NCBI GenBank assembly: GCA_017461445.1
Contig: JAFTXW010000003.1
Location: 1-64,000 of the forward strand
Reading direction: 5' to 3'
Length of the DNA stretch: 64,000 bases
DNA from: Oscillospiraceae bacterium
GTDB lineage: Bacteria > Bacillota > Clostridia > Oscillospirales > Oscillospiraceae
Part shown: in pieces, positions 41,074-51,393 of the stretch
Layout: each line of letters opens with the position of its first letter
Position numbering within the stretch: the first letter of the stretch is position 1
Notes under the pieces: generated by a model
Database searches by the model: none
What the model saw: only the letters and a program-made list of their open reading frames with translations
Told to the model about the DNA's origin: nothing
Position numbers and translations under genes: made by a program

Positions 41074-42232
41074 ATTCAAAGAAGTCCTTCAGGTTATCGA
41101 AAAACTTCTTGATCTTGGGGGTCTCGCTGTGGACCATGGTGCCTTCCAGCTGGCGCAGGAGGTCTTTCTGCTCCTTGGTCAGGTGGGTGGGGGTCTCCAC
41201 GACGACGGTGAACCGGTGGTTGCCCCGGCGGCGGGGGTTATTCACCTCGGGAATGCCCTTATCCCGCAGGACGAACTCCCGGCCCGTCTGGGTACCCTCG
41301 GGCAGGTCGTATTCCACCTTGCCGTCCAGGGTGGGCACCTGGATCTTCGCGCCCAGGGCCGCCTGGGTGAAGGAAATAGGCACCTCGCAGAGCACATCCC
41401 GATCCTCTCTTGTGAAGATGGGGTGCCGCTTGATGTAGATCTCCACCAGCAGGTCGCCGTTGGGGCCGCCGTTGGAGCCGACACAGCCCTCGCCGCGAAC
41501 CCGGACGCTCTGACCCGCGTCCACACCTGCGGGGATCTTCACGTTCACCCGGTTGGTGCGGCGAACCTTGCCCTTGCCCTTACAGGTATTGCAGGGGTTC
41601 TTCACCATCTTGCCCCGGCCGGAGCAGGTGGGACAGGTAGTGGTGGACTGCATATGCATGCCCATGAAATTCTGAGTGGTGCGCACCTGGCCGGAGCCGT
41701 GGCACTGGGAGCAGGTCTCGATAACGCCGTCGGCGGAGCCGCTGCCGTTACAGACAGAGCAGTTCTCGATCCGCTGAGAGGCCACTTCCTTCTCACAGCC
41801 AAAGGCCGCTTCCTCGAAGGTCAGCTCCAGCCGGGCCATGACGTTCTCGCCCCGGCGGGGGGCGTTCTGGGCGGATGCCCGGCTGCTTCCGCCGCCACCG
41901 CCGAAGAATTCGCTGAAAATATCACCGAAATCGCCAAAGCCGCTGAAACCGCCGCCAAAGCCCGCGCCGCCGTAACCGCCGGCCCCCGCACCGAAGTTGG
42001 GGTCCACACCGGCAAAGCCGTACTGGTCATACCGGGCCCGCTTGTCGTCGTCGGACAAAACCTCGTAGGCCTCGCCTACCTCCTTGAACTTCTCCTCGGC
42101 TTCCTTGTCGCCGGGGTTCCGGTCGGGATGGTACTTCATGGCACTCTTGCGGTAGGCCTTCTTTATCTCCTCGGCACTGGCACCCTTCTCAACGCCCAGT
42201 ACCTCATAATAATCACGTTTGTTTTCTGCCAT
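41072..42232 (-). CDS. dnaJ: Chaperone DnaJ
   Basis: The Hsp40 partner of DnaK, 386 residues. The J domain (1-70) has HPD in [11 protein letters not shown] Gly/Phe-rich linker (about 75-130) follows. The zinc centre carries four CxxCxGxG units ([32 protein letters not shown]), and then the C-terminal substrate domains. The start at 42232 is set by similarity and by GAGGT upstream. It is the last gene of the heat-shock operon. Confidence 0.97.
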   Translation of the reverse strand: MAENKRDYYEVLGVEKGASAEEIKKAYRKSAMKYHPDRNPGDKEAEEKFKEVGEAYEVLSDDDKRARYDQYGFAGVDPNFGAGAGGYGGAGFGGGFSGFGDFGDIFSEFFGGGGGSSRASAQNAPRRGENVMARLELTFEEAAFGCEKEVASQRIENCSVCNGSGSADGVIETCSQCHGSGQVRTTQNFMGMHMQSTTTCPTCSGRGKMVKNPCNTCKGKGKVRRTNRVNVKIPAGVDAGQSVRVRGEGCVGSNGGPNGDLLVEIYIKRHPIFTREDRDVLCEVPISFTQAALGAKIQVPTLDGKVEYDLPEGTQTGREFVLRDKGIPEVNNPRRRGNHRFTVVVETPTHLTKEQKDLLRQLEGTMVHSETPKIKKFFDNLKDFFE

Positions 42233-42257
42233 TTTCGTATACCTCACGAAAAACATT

Positions 42258-42285
42258 GTAAGGGAGGGTCATGACCCTCCGCTAC
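42258..42285. repeat. Short GTAAGGGAGGGTCATGACCC palindrome
   Basis: A 28-base minimal member of the GGGAGGGTC family between dnaJ and dnaK. Confidence 0.7.
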
Positions 42286-42347
42286 GGTGAAAAATCACAG
42301 ATACACCAACAAGGGGCGGCAGCTTTGCCGCCCCTCGGGCTTATTTC

Positions 42348-44177
<1,830 letters not shown>

Positions 44178-44214
44178 CTATAATATAGATAAAGCTAAAT
44201 TGTTTACTCGTTTA

Positions 44215-44299
44215 GTTGAAAATTGAAAGTTGAAAATTGTGGTATCCGCTTCGCGGATGAATGAAATAATTTTCAATTTTACATTTTCAATTTTCAATT
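44215..44299. repeat. TTGAAAATTGAAAG-armed bracket element
   Basis: GTTGAAAATTGAAAGTTG and the inverted TTTTCAATTTTCAATTT, with an ATCCGCTTCGCGGAT hairpin inside. It lies between the dnaK ribosome-binding site and the grpE stop; the grpE stop TGA is inside the right arm. Confidence 0.7.
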
Positions 44300-44818
44300 T
44301 GCCACTTGCACCATTGCGAACCGTACGATCTTCTCGCCGATCTTGAAGCCCTTCTGGAACACCTGGGAAATGGTGTTTTCCTCCAGGCTTTCGTCGTCGA
44401 TGTGCATGACCGCGTTGTGCAGGTTGGGGTCGAAGGTGTCGCCCTTCTCGCCGAAGATCTCCACGCCCAGGCCGTTCAGGATCTTGACCAGCTCGTTCAT
44501 GGTCAGCTCCACGCCCTTCTTGTAGGCGGCATCCTCGGTGGGCTGGTTCAGGGCACGCTCCAGATTGTCGTACACGGGGAGCATCTTGGCTACCGCGTCG
44601 GCCTTGCCGTTGCCGTAGGACTGCTCCTTTTCCTTGACGGTGCGCTTGCGGAAGTTGTCAAACTCCGCCGCCAGGCGCAGGTGGGAATCGTGCTCCGCGT
44701 TATATTTTTCCTCCCAGGGGTTCACCTCGGGGACTTCGGGAGTTTCCTCCACGACCTCCTCAACAGTCTCCTCCACGGGGGTCTCATTCAGTTCTGTTTC
44801 TTTTTCCTTTTTTGCCAC
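44294..44818 (-). CDS. grpE: Nucleotide exchange factor GrpE
   Basis: A 174-residue protein with an acidic N-terminal tail, a long coiled-coil helix (about residues 38-75, ending RKRTVKEKEQSY) and the C-terminal beta domain with NPNLHNAVMHIDD- and IGEKIVRFAMVQVAN-type segments. It releases ADP from DnaK. Its stop codon TGA overlaps the repeat arm at 44299. Confidence 0.96.
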   Translation of the reverse strand: MAKKEKETELNETPVEETVEEVVEETPEVPEVNPWEEKYNAEHDSHLRLAAEFDNFRKRTVKEKEQSYGNGKADAVAKMLPVYDNLERALNQPTEDAAYKKGVELTMNELVKILNGLGVEIFGEKGDTFDPNLHNAVMHIDDESLEENTISQVFQKGFKIGEKIVRFAMVQVAN

Positions 44819-44820
44819 GG

Positions 44821-45897
44821 TTAGGCCTCCTTATGGGTTTCCTCGGAGACAGGCTCCGGTAATTGCATTTGCTCCGGCTTTGCGAACATTTTGCTCAGGC
44901 TCTCCGCGAAGTAGCTTAAGCGGGCGGTGACCTTGGCGTAATCCATTCTGGTGGGGCCCACCACGCCGATCATGCCCTGCATACCGTCACCGATATCAAA
45001 CTTGGTCATGACCACGCTGGTGTCCTTCAATTCGTCAGCCACATTTTCGGGGCCCACCAGCACCTTGGTGCCGTTGGCTCCCTGCATGACCGCCGGGAGA
45101 TTGCTGAGGTTTTCCTCGTCGATGGAGGACATGATCCGCTGGGCTTTGTCCACATCCCGGTATTCGGGAAGGCTCAGAAGCCTTGACTGCCCCGTAACGG
45201 CCATGTTGGTGGAGCCGTGGTTTTTCAGGGTCTCCTGGGTGAAATCCAGGATCACGGGAACCAGGCTGGCGGCGGCTCCGGCAGAGCGCATCACCTTATC
45301 CATCAGCTCTTCGGTAAATTCCTCCAGGGAAATTTCCGTCATGGCGGCGTTTAAGACCGCGCTGAGAAGCTTCAGGTCTGTCTCCGTAATATTCAGCGGC
45401 AGCTTGATCAGCTTGTTGGTCACCTGGTCGTCGGAAAGCATCAGCACCAGAATGAAGCTGCCCTTGCCTGCCAGGATCAGATCGAACCGGCGGACGGTGG
45501 CTCCTCCCTGGCGGGAGGCGGCGGAGATGGCAGGCAGATTCGTGGCCTGGGAGACCAGCTTTGCCACCCGCTCCATCATTTTATCCACACGCTGCATCTT
45601 TTCCTCGATGGCGTTGTTGATGGATTTTGTCTCATCCATGCTCAGGCGGTAGTCCAGCATCAGCTCATCCACATACAGCCGGTAGCCCGCGGCGGAGGGG
45701 ATCCGTCCCGCGCTGGTGTGGGGCTGTTCCAGATAACCCATGTTGGTCAGATCCGCCATTTCATTGCGGATGGTCGCGGAGGAATATTTCATGTCCGGCA
45801 GCTCAGCGATGGCCTTGGAGCCAACCGGCTCGGCGGTGCGGATGTACAGGTCAACCACAGACCGCAGTACCTTCTTCTTACGCTCGGTAAGTTCCAT
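44821..45897 (-). CDS. hrcA: Heat-inducible repressor HrcA
   Basis: The 358-residue repressor of the operon. An N-terminal winged helix (about residues 1-70, with KAIAELPDMKYSSATIRNEM and LEQPHTSAGRIPS) binds the CIRCE element, followed by a GAF-like and dimerisation region. The start at 45897 follows GGAGGAATGAC. It is the first gene of the hrcA-grpE-dnaK-dnaJ operon. Confidence 0.97.
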   Translation of the reverse strand: MELTERKKKVLRSVVDLYIRTAEPVGSKAIAELPDMKYSSATIRNEMADLTNMGYLEQPHTSAGRIPSAAGYRLYVDELMLDYRLSMDETKSINNAIEEKMQRVDKMMERVAKLVSQATNLPAISAASRQGGATVRRFDLILAGKGSFILVLMLSDDQVTNKLIKLPLNITETDLKLLSAVLNAAMTEISLEEFTEELMDKVMRSAGAAASLVPVILDFTQETLKNHGSTNMAVTGQSRLLSLPEYRDVDKAQRIMSSIDEENLSNLPAVMQGANGTKVLVGPENVADELKDTSVVMTKFDIGDGMQGMIGVVGPTRMDYAKVTARLSYFAESLSKMFAKPEQMQLPEPVSEETHKEA

Positions 45898-45925
45898 GTC
45901 ATTCCTCCGTTTCTGTTTCTTGTTT

Positions 45926-45952
45926 TTAGCACTCAAGCTCCCTGAGTGCTAA
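45926..45952. promoter_or_regulatory. CIRCE operator
   Basis: TTAGCACTC-N9-GAGTGCTAA, a perfect match to the HrcA-binding consensus, 29 bases upstream of the hrcA start. Confidence 0.97.
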
Positions 45953-45956
45953 GCAC

Positions 45957-45985
45957 ACTATACCAGAGAGTGCTAAAAAAGTCAA
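45957..45985 (-). promoter_or_regulatory. Promoter of the hrcA operon with an extra half-CIRCE
   Basis: On the minus strand TTGACT (45980-45985) and TATAGT (45957-45962) are spaced by 17 bases. The spacer itself contains TTAGCACTC, one arm of a CIRCE, in addition to the full operator downstream. Confidence 0.75.
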
Positions 45986-46120
45986 GGGGGATGATTATAA
46001 ACTATTTTTGAACTTTTTGTGGCATTTATTCACAATTAGGCAGACATCCGATGCGTACCCCTGTATCCTTTACGCCATCGATTACCACTCATTTCGTTAC
46101 TGCGGTATTTTTCGTATAAC

Positions 46121-46190
46121 GCGCTGGTACGGGAGCACCCATCCCTTCCCCCAGGGGAAGGGATGCGGCATAACCGCAGATAAAACACAA
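46121..46190. repeat. Intergenic repeat (GGTACGGGAGCACCC / CCTTCCCCCAGGGGAAGG / GCGGCATAACCGC)
   Basis: Three small hairpin units in series. The third, GCGGCATAACCGCAGATAAAACAC, is shared with 53007, and the first two with 33497. No gene is seen between 45990 and 46226. Confidence 0.6.
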
Positions 46191-46226
46191 AACAACAATT
46201 TACCGCAGGGTCACCCCTGCGGCATT

Positions 46227-46463
46227 TTAATATCTCAGACAATCCCGCAACCGCTTCTCCGCCCGGTGGAGGGTGCGGCTCACGGTGCTTTTGTGTACGC
46301 CCCGGGCCTGGGCGATCTGGGTGACGGTCTGCTTTTCAAAGTAGTGGGCCGTCAGCACCTGCCGCTGGTTCTCCGTCAGGGCCTCGTCAATGACCCGGTA
46401 GACCCGCTTCAGCTGCACCTCCCGGGGAAGCCGCAGGCCGCTTTCAGAAAGTATATTTTTCAT
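46227..46463 (-). CDS. Sigma-70 region 4-like DNA-binding protein
   Basis: A 78-residue protein whose body is a sigma region 4-like helix-turn-helix: LTENQRQVLTAHYFEKQTVTQIAQARGVHKSTVSRTLHRAEKRLRD (key parts VTQIAQARG and KSTVSRTL). Such stand-alone proteins occur in phages and conjugative elements and in sporulating Clostridia. The start at 46463 is preferred to 46484. It overlaps the previous gene by about 20 bases. Confidence 0.7.
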   Translation of the reverse strand: MKNILSESGLRLPREVQLKRVYRVIDEALTENQRQVLTAHYFEKQTVTQIAQARGVHKSTVSRTLHRAEKRLRDCLRY

Positions 46464-46677
46464 TGCGCCAGTAGCCCCTTTCATAGTATCGGGCGGTCAG
46501 CTCCGCCAGCTCGTTCATCTGGGTCAGCATGGGGGTCAGCTCGGTAATGCGCCGCTTCAGCTGCCAGATCTCCTCCGGGTCCTCCGCTGCCGCCAGGGCA
46601 AAACGCAGTTCCCGCAGCCGGGCCCGCAGGGGCACCGCCGCCTCCTCATAGCATCGGCTCAGCTCCAACAGTGTCAT
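46444..46677 (-). CDS. Small coiled-coil protein
   Basis: A 77-residue protein forming two heptad-rich helices (about 5-32 and 38-66), with sequence parts ARLRELRFALAAAE and IWQLKRRITELTPML. The family is not recognised. It starts with ATG after AAAGGAGGGCC, inside the stop of the preceding small zinc-ribbon gene, and is followed by the sigma-like gene. Confidence 0.6.
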   Translation of the reverse strand: MTLLELSRCYEEAAVPLRARLRELRFALAAAEDPEEIWQLKRRITELTPMLTQMNELAELTARYYERGYWRNEKYTF

Positions 46678-46805
46678 TTGGCCCTCCTTTCGCAGCGCAG
46701 GCAGACAAATCCGGGCGCGTACCGCTCCCCGCCGCACACCCGGCAGCGGCAGGCCGCCGCCCGCTGGACATCCACATACAAAACAGGTTCGATCATCGGA
46801 ATCAT
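46674..46805 (-). CDS. Small zinc-ribbon-like protein
   Basis: A 43-residue protein with C-x-C, C-x2-C and a second C-x2-C pair: CRCRVCGG and VCLRCERR. These could hold one zinc ion. It starts with ATG after GAGGGGATTTCC and ends with a TGA that overlaps the ATG of the coiled-coil gene. Its position at the head of the three-gene unit and its tight overlap support that it is real. Confidence 0.55.
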   Translation of the reverse strand: MIPMIEPVLYVDVQRAAACRCRVCGGERYAPGFVCLRCERRAK

Positions 46806-46946
46806 GGAAATCCCCTCTTTCGTCATATTGTTACAAAGAGAATACCCCATCCCCAGGGCAGGTGTCAGTCGATTTCCGCCTGCATCTTTTCACGGGATTT
46901 TGCACAGCATATGTGATACCCTGTGGGCAGATAAAGTTTTCTGTCT

Positions 46947-47087
46947 GTAGGGGAGGGTCTTGACCCTCCCGCCAAAAATCTGTAAGGATTTTTGGATTTT
47001 CCGAAGGAAAACAAATTGTTATCGCCTAATGGCGATGTGATTTTGCCTTTTGGCAAAATCACCGGGAGGGTCAAGACCCTCCCCTAC
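46947..47087. repeat. Modular GGGAGGGTC-capped palindromic element
   Basis: The same caps and the same order of modules as at 10112: AAAAATCTGTAAGGATTTTTGG, TTTTCCGAAGGAAAA and GATTTTGCCTTTTGGCAAAATC (stem parts). Confidence 0.85.
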
Positions 47088-47113
47088 GCACACGAAACAA
47101 TCCTTTCTCTCCC

Positions 47114-47142
47114 TTGACCAATCCCCCTCTTTCCGTTATGAT
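47114..47142 (+). promoter_or_regulatory. Promoter of tadA
   Basis: TTGACC (47114-47119) and TATGAT (47137-47142), 17 bases apart, 21 bases before the tadA start. Confidence 0.65.
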
Positions 47143-47162
47143 AAGGAAAAGGAGTGGATAGC

Positions 47163-47672
47163 ATGGACGACCTGTATTTTATGGAGGAAGCGTTGCAGCT
47201 GGCCCGGGAGGCGGCTTCTGAGGGAGAGGTGCCTGTGGGCTGCGTTATCGTCCGGGGGGACGAGATCGTGGGCCGGGGCCGCAACCGGCGGGAGAAGGAC
47301 AAGTCCGCCCTGTCCCACGCGGAGATCGAAGCCATCGGCCAGGCCTGCAAAAACTTAGGCGGCTGGCGGCTGTGGGAATGTACCTTGTATGTGACATTGG
47401 AGCCCTGCGCCATGTGCGCGGGAGCCATCCTCAACGCCCGGATCCCCCGGGTGGTCTACGGGGCCAGCGACAAAAAGTTCGGTGCCGTGGGCTCTGTGTG
47501 CAGCCTGTTTGACATGAACTTCAACCACCACCCTACGGTGGAAAAGGGCATCTGTGAGGAAGAAGCCGCCCAGCTGCTGACGGAGTTTTTCCAAAACCTT
47601 CGCCTCGAGCTGCGGACAAGACCCAAATGGAAACCAGGACAAAAACGGGAAACGGAACAAAATGAGGAATGA
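47163..47672 (+). CDS. tadA: tRNA adenosine(34) deaminase TadA
   Basis: This enzyme converts A34 of tRNA-Arg to inosine. The zinc-deaminase motifs are HAE (H52, E54) and PCAMC (C82, C85), and the family segment EPCAMCAGAILNARIPRVVYG is present in parts. The start at 47163 follows AAGGAG with nine bases. The length, 169 residues, fits. The C-terminal residues NEE and the stop codon lie in a TTAGGAATGAGGAG repeat arm (AATGAGGAATGA). Confidence 0.95.
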   Translation: MDDLYFMEEALQLAREAASEGEVPVGCVIVRGDEIVGRGRNRREKDKSALSHAEIEAIGQACKNLGGWRLWECTLYVTLEPCAMCAGAILNARIPRVVYGASDKKFGAVGSVCSLFDMNFNHHPTVEKGICEEEAAQLLTEFFQNLRLELRTRPKWKPGQKRETEQNEE

Positions 47673-47720
47673 GGAATTAGGAGTTAGGAATTTGCCTGAA
47701 TACAATTCCTAACTCCTAAC
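47662..47720. repeat. TTAGGAATTAGGAG-armed bracket element
   Basis: ATGAGGAATGAGGAATTAGG with GAGTTAGGAATT, then the inverted AATTCCTAACTCCTAAC. It overlaps the tadA stop on one side and ends before the spoIIP ribosome-binding site on the other. Confidence 0.75.
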
Positions 47721-47741
47721 CGCATCAAAGGGAGGTACGGA

Positions 47742-48737
47742 ATGAATCAACAGCAGAGGACCATCCGCGTCGGCGCGGCGGCGGTGCTTTGTGCCTGCGT
47801 GTTTCGCCTGGGGGCCTCCGGCTTGCCGGAAAAGCTCCTTTCCTGGCTTTCCAAACCGAATACTGCCGCCTTCCTGACATATTTAGAAACCGGACGTAAC
47901 GTCCGGTTTTCTGCATCCCAGGAGGTATTTTGGGTATTTCCCGCGGAATCCGCCGTTCCCCAGCCGGAGGAGACGGTTCCGGAGCCGGAAAAGCCCGCCT
48001 TCACCGGGGAGGACGCGGCCCTGGTGGAGCTGTACAACACCAGCGGCAAAAGCCCCGAACCGGCGGAGCTGATCACCCGGCCCCTCAGCTGGGATCTGAC
48101 CGGCGGGGAGCCTACGGTGCTGATCCTTCACACCCATTCTACCGAAAGCTACACCAAAAACGGCGAAAGCTATACGGAGACCTCCGCCTACCGCACCCTG
48201 GACGAAGACTACAACATGCTCTCCATCGGGGCCTATGTGGCGGAGCTTTTGGCGGGGAGCGGCATCACCGCCATCCAGGACCGGGAGCTCCATGACTATC
48301 CTTCCTACAACGGCTCCTATGTGGACGCCCGGGCATCCATTCGGGCCTATCTGGAGGAGTACCCCACCATTCAGCTGGTGCTGGACCTCCACCGGGACGC
48401 GGCGGGCACCACGGGAAACCAGCTGCGCACCCTGGCATCCGTAGACGGACAGACCTCCGCCCAGCTGATGCTGGTGATGGGCACAAATTACGACACCTGG
48501 CCGGACAACCTTTCCCTCGCCCTGAAGCTCCACGCCCAGCTGGAGCAGCAGTCGGAAGGCATCATGCGAAAGCTGTGCCTGCGGCCCCAGCGGTTCAACC
48601 AGGATCTGTGCCCCGGGGCATTGCTGGTGGAGGTGGGCGCGGCGGGCAATACCCACGCGGAAGCCCTGTTGGCAGCGGAGCAGCTGGCGCAGGCCATCAT
48701 TTCCCTGGCAAAGGGCACCGGCGAAACCCCCGAATAG
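47742..48737 (+). CDS. spoIIP: Stage II sporulation protein P
   Basis: The 331-residue amidase/endopeptidase acts in the engulfment complex with SpoIID and SpoIIM. An N-terminal membrane segment is visible around residues 8-25. The catalytic domain contains ILHTHSTESY (H130, H132, E135), the YPSYNGSYVDARASI segment and LDLHRDAAG near residue 215. The start follows GGGAGGTACGG. It indicates a spore-forming lineage. No other spo operon gene is nearby except the Spo0A-C protein. Confidence 0.93.
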   Translation: MNQQQRTIRVGAAAVLCACVFRLGASGLPEKLLSWLSKPNTAAFLTYLETGRNVRFSASQEVFWVFPAESAVPQPEETVPEPEKPAFTGEDAALVELYNTSGKSPEPAELITRPLSWDLTGGEPTVLILHTHSTESYTKNGESYTETSAYRTLDEDYNMLSIGAYVAELLAGSGITAIQDRELHDYPSYNGSYVDARASIRAYLEEYPTIQLVLDLHRDAAGTTGNQLRTLASVDGQTSAQLMLVMGTNYDTWPDNLSLALKLHAQLEQQSEGIMRKLCLRPQRFNQDLCPGALLVEVGAAGNTHAEALLAAEQLAQAIISLAKGTGETPE

Positions 48738-48739
48738 GC

Positions 48740-48778
48740 TTGAAAAACATATCGAATTGGATTATAATGTATACATTA
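48740..48778 (+). promoter_or_regulatory. Promoter and operator of the LacI-type regulator
   Basis: TTGAAA (48740-48745) and TATAAT (48763-48768) are 17 bases apart. The palindrome TAATGTATACATTA (48765-48778) overlaps the -10 and the start site, so it is a likely autoregulatory operator. Confidence 0.65.
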
Positions 48779-48797
48779 ATACAAAGGAGGCGCACCC

Positions 48798-49856
48798 ATG
48801 ACCATTAAGGATTTGTCCGCCCAGACAGGCTATTCTGTCGGCACCATCTCCCGGGTGCTGAACCACCAGCCGAATGTCAGCGACAAAGCGCGGGAGATCA
48901 TCCTCAAAGCGGCGGCGGAATGCGGCTTCCAGCTGAACACCAACGCCAAGCAGCTGAAGCAGCAGCACAGTACCTCCATCCTGGTGGTGGTAAAGGGCAT
49001 TTCCAATGAGCTGTTTGCCAGCCTGGTGGAGTCTGTTCAGGCCCGGATCGCCGGCATGGGATATCCCCTGATCGTGGACTACATTGACGAAAATGACAAC
49101 GAGGTAAGCCGGGCCGTACAGCTGTGCCGGGAAAAGAAGCCCCTGGGCGTGCTGTTCCTGGGCGGCAACCGGGAGCATTTTCTACAGGATTTTGACAAGA
49201 TCACCGTTCCCTGTGTGCTGGTGACCAATGACGCCGCGGGCCTGCCCTTCGAGAACCTCAGCAGCGTCTCCTCGGACAACGTACTGGCCGCCCGGATGGC
49301 GATCGACCATCTGGTTTCCCTGGGCCATCGCAAGATCGTAGTGATCGGCGGTGAGCGGCAGGTGTCCGATACCACCAAGCTGCGCTACCAGGGATGTCTG
49401 GAAGCATTCCGGCAGCACGGCATCGCCTTTGACGAAGAACTGGACTACGAGACCGCCCGCTTCTCCCTGGCCGAGGGCTTTCGGGCCGCCCGGGCACTGC
49501 TGGAGCGGGGCCGGGAATTTACCGCCCTGTTCGCTATGTCCGATGTCATGGCCATCGGTGCCATCCGGGCATTGCGGGACGCGGGAAAGCGGGTGCCCCA
49601 GGATGTGGCCGTCATCGGTCTGGACGGCCTTGCCATCGGCGAATACACCGTCCCCCGTCTGGCTACCGTCCGCCAGGAGGTGGAGGCACTGGCGGAATCC
49701 AGCCTGCGGCTGCTGCAGCGAAATATCAAAAATACTCCCGCTCCCTGCCATGAAACCATCCCCGTCAGCCTGGACCCCCGGGAAAGCGCGGCAACCCCCC
49801 GGTGCGGACGCACCAAACCGCTTCCCCCGGACGCAAATCAAGGGTCGAAAAGTTAG
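48798..49856 (+). CDS. LacI-family transcriptional regulator
   Basis: A 352-residue regulator with an N-terminal helix-turn-helix (TIKDLSAQTGYSVGTISRVLN, about residues 2-22) and a hinge, then a periplasmic-binding-protein-like sugar-binding domain (about 60-330), ending SLDPRES. The last 20 residues are a basic Pro-rich extension. It starts after AAAGGAGG. No sugar operon is adjacent, so the regulated genes are unknown, and it may mainly control itself. Confidence 0.92.
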   Translation: MTIKDLSAQTGYSVGTISRVLNHQPNVSDKAREIILKAAAECGFQLNTNAKQLKQQHSTSILVVVKGISNELFASLVESVQARIAGMGYPLIVDYIDENDNEVSRAVQLCREKKPLGVLFLGGNREHFLQDFDKITVPCVLVTNDAAGLPFENLSSVSSDNVLAARMAIDHLVSLGHRKIVVIGGERQVSDTTKLRYQGCLEAFRQHGIAFDEELDYETARFSLAEGFRAARALLERGREFTALFAMSDVMAIGAIRALRDAGKRVPQDVAVIGLDGLAIGEYTVPRLATVRQEVEALAESSLRLLQRNIKNTPAPCHETIPVSLDPRESAATPRCGRTKPLPPDANQGSKS

Positions 49857-49872
49857 AGAAACGCAGCGAATC

Positions 49873-49932
49873 GCACGAATGCTGTCATTCCGAGCGGAGT
49901 GAAAGGTCGTCGAGGGATGACAGCATTCGTGC
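49873..49932. repeat. GTCATTCCGAGCGGAG-type palindrome
   Basis: GCACGAATGCTGTCATTCC and GGATGACAGCATTCGTGC are inverted around CGAGCGGAGTGAAAGG. It is related to 17361 and 40059. Confidence 0.75.
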
Positions 49933-50112
49933 AAAAATTACTTTTTCCTCCCTGTATCCCAAATGGGGTTGTCCCCTTCGAGGTTTTTCGGTAATATGCG
50001 GGAGAATTATCCAACATTTCAAAATTACGGCCCGCGGGTCCGTATGCTGCGCACCGGCTTTCGGGGGAAAACCTCCGGGGCCGCTTTTGTTTTTACGGGA
50101 AAGGAGAAGAGG

Positions 50113-51393
50113 ATGGACATCAGAATTCTGATCGTGGGTACCCTGCCCTACAATCCTTCCGCAGCCTCCCGGGCTTTTGATTCCTATTTCCACGGCTGGC
50201 AGCGGGATGCCCTTGCCCAAATCTTTTCCAATCCCCATATTCCCCCAAAAGGCCACTGCGGCAGGCTGTTCCAGATCACGGACCGGCAGCTTCTGCGGCG
50301 TTGGTTTCATCCCGGCACAAAGGTTGGCCGGGCTTTTTGTTATGAAGAATTGGGAGAACAGAAAGCAGAGCTGCCCCGCCTGACCCGGCGGCTTTATGCC
50401 CTGGGGAGCCGCAAATATCCCCTTGTGTACCTGCTGCGGGGGCTATTGTGGCGGAAACGGTTCTGGCACACGGAGGAGCTGGACAGCTGGCTGGAGGAAT
50501 TCCAGCCCCAGTGCGTGTTTCTCAGCTTCTCCGACGATTATTTCATCCCAAAAATCGCCCTGTATGCTGCGGAAAAGTTCAACATCCCCATTTTGTCCTC
50601 CATCGGGGACGACTACTATTTTAATGACCGCTTTTCCCTGTCGCCGCTGTACCACCTGTACCGGCTGACCTACCGCCGTCTGATCCGCCGGGTCTTTGCC
50701 CACGGGGGCAGTGCCATTTACATTGGCGACAAAATTCGGGACAAATATAACGGTTCCTTGGGCCTGAACGGGCGGACGGTATACCTGGCCTCCGACCAGG
50801 AACGGAGGGAATTCCGTCCCATTGCTTCGAAAAATCCCAAAATACGTTATTTCGGCAACCTCCGGCTGGGCCGGAACCGAACGATTGCGGCCATCGGGGA
50901 AGCCCTTGGGCGGATCGACCCCAAATACCGGGTGGATGTGTATTCCAATGAGCAGGACGAGGGGGTGCTGCGGGTCTTGAAGCGGTGCCCCATCGTGCGC
51001 TTTCATGGAGCGGTGCCCTACGAAGAAGTCCAGCGGCTGACGGGGGAAAGCGACATCCTGCTGCTGGCAGAGGGCTTCGGCAAACGGGACGTGGACACCG
51101 TCCGCTATTCCCTGTCCACCAAGACGGCGGATGCCATCGCCTCCGGGGCGGCGGTCTTTGCCTGCGGCCACCGGGAGACAGGGGCCATGGAATACTGCGA
51201 AAAAACCGGCTGCGTGACCGTATGCACCGATTTACAGCAGCTGGAAAAATCCCTCCGGGGTCTGCTCTTTGACCCGGCACGGCAAAAAGCGCAGTATAAC
51301 GCCGCCACCCACCTGCTCACCCACCGCCACCGCCTGGAACACAGCACACAGGTATTCCGGGACACCATAAAGGAGACGATCCATGGAAGCTGA
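50113..51393 (+). CDS. Glycosyltransferase, GT4-like (surface polysaccharide)
   Basis: A 426-residue soluble enzyme. The N-terminal domain begins RILIVGTLPYNPSAASRAF and the C-terminal domain has the nucleotide-sugar binding layout of GT-B enzymes: KIRYFGNLRLGRNRTIAAI, RVDVYSNE, ESDILLLAEGF and STKTADAIASGAAVFACG. It is the first gene of a five- to six-gene polysaccharide cluster. The start at 50113 follows GGAGAAGAGG. Confidence 0.85.
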   Translation: MDIRILIVGTLPYNPSAASRAFDSYFHGWQRDALAQIFSNPHIPPKGHCGRLFQITDRQLLRRWFHPGTKVGRAFCYEELGEQKAELPRLTRRLYALGSRKYPLVYLLRGLLWRKRFWHTEELDSWLEEFQPQCVFLSFSDDYFIPKIALYAAEKFNIPILSSIGDDYYFNDRFSLSPLYHLYRLTYRRLIRRVFAHGGSAIYIGDKIRDKYNGSLGLNGRTVYLASDQERREFRPIASKNPKIRYFGNLRLGRNRTIAAIGEALGRIDPKYRVDVYSNEQDEGVLRVLKRCPIVRFHGAVPYEEVQRLTGESDILLLAEGFGKRDVDTVRYSLSTKTADAIASGAAVFACGHRETGAMEYCEKTGCVTVCTDLQQLEKSLRGLLFDPARQKAQYNAATHLLTHRHRLEHSTQVFRDTIKETIHGS

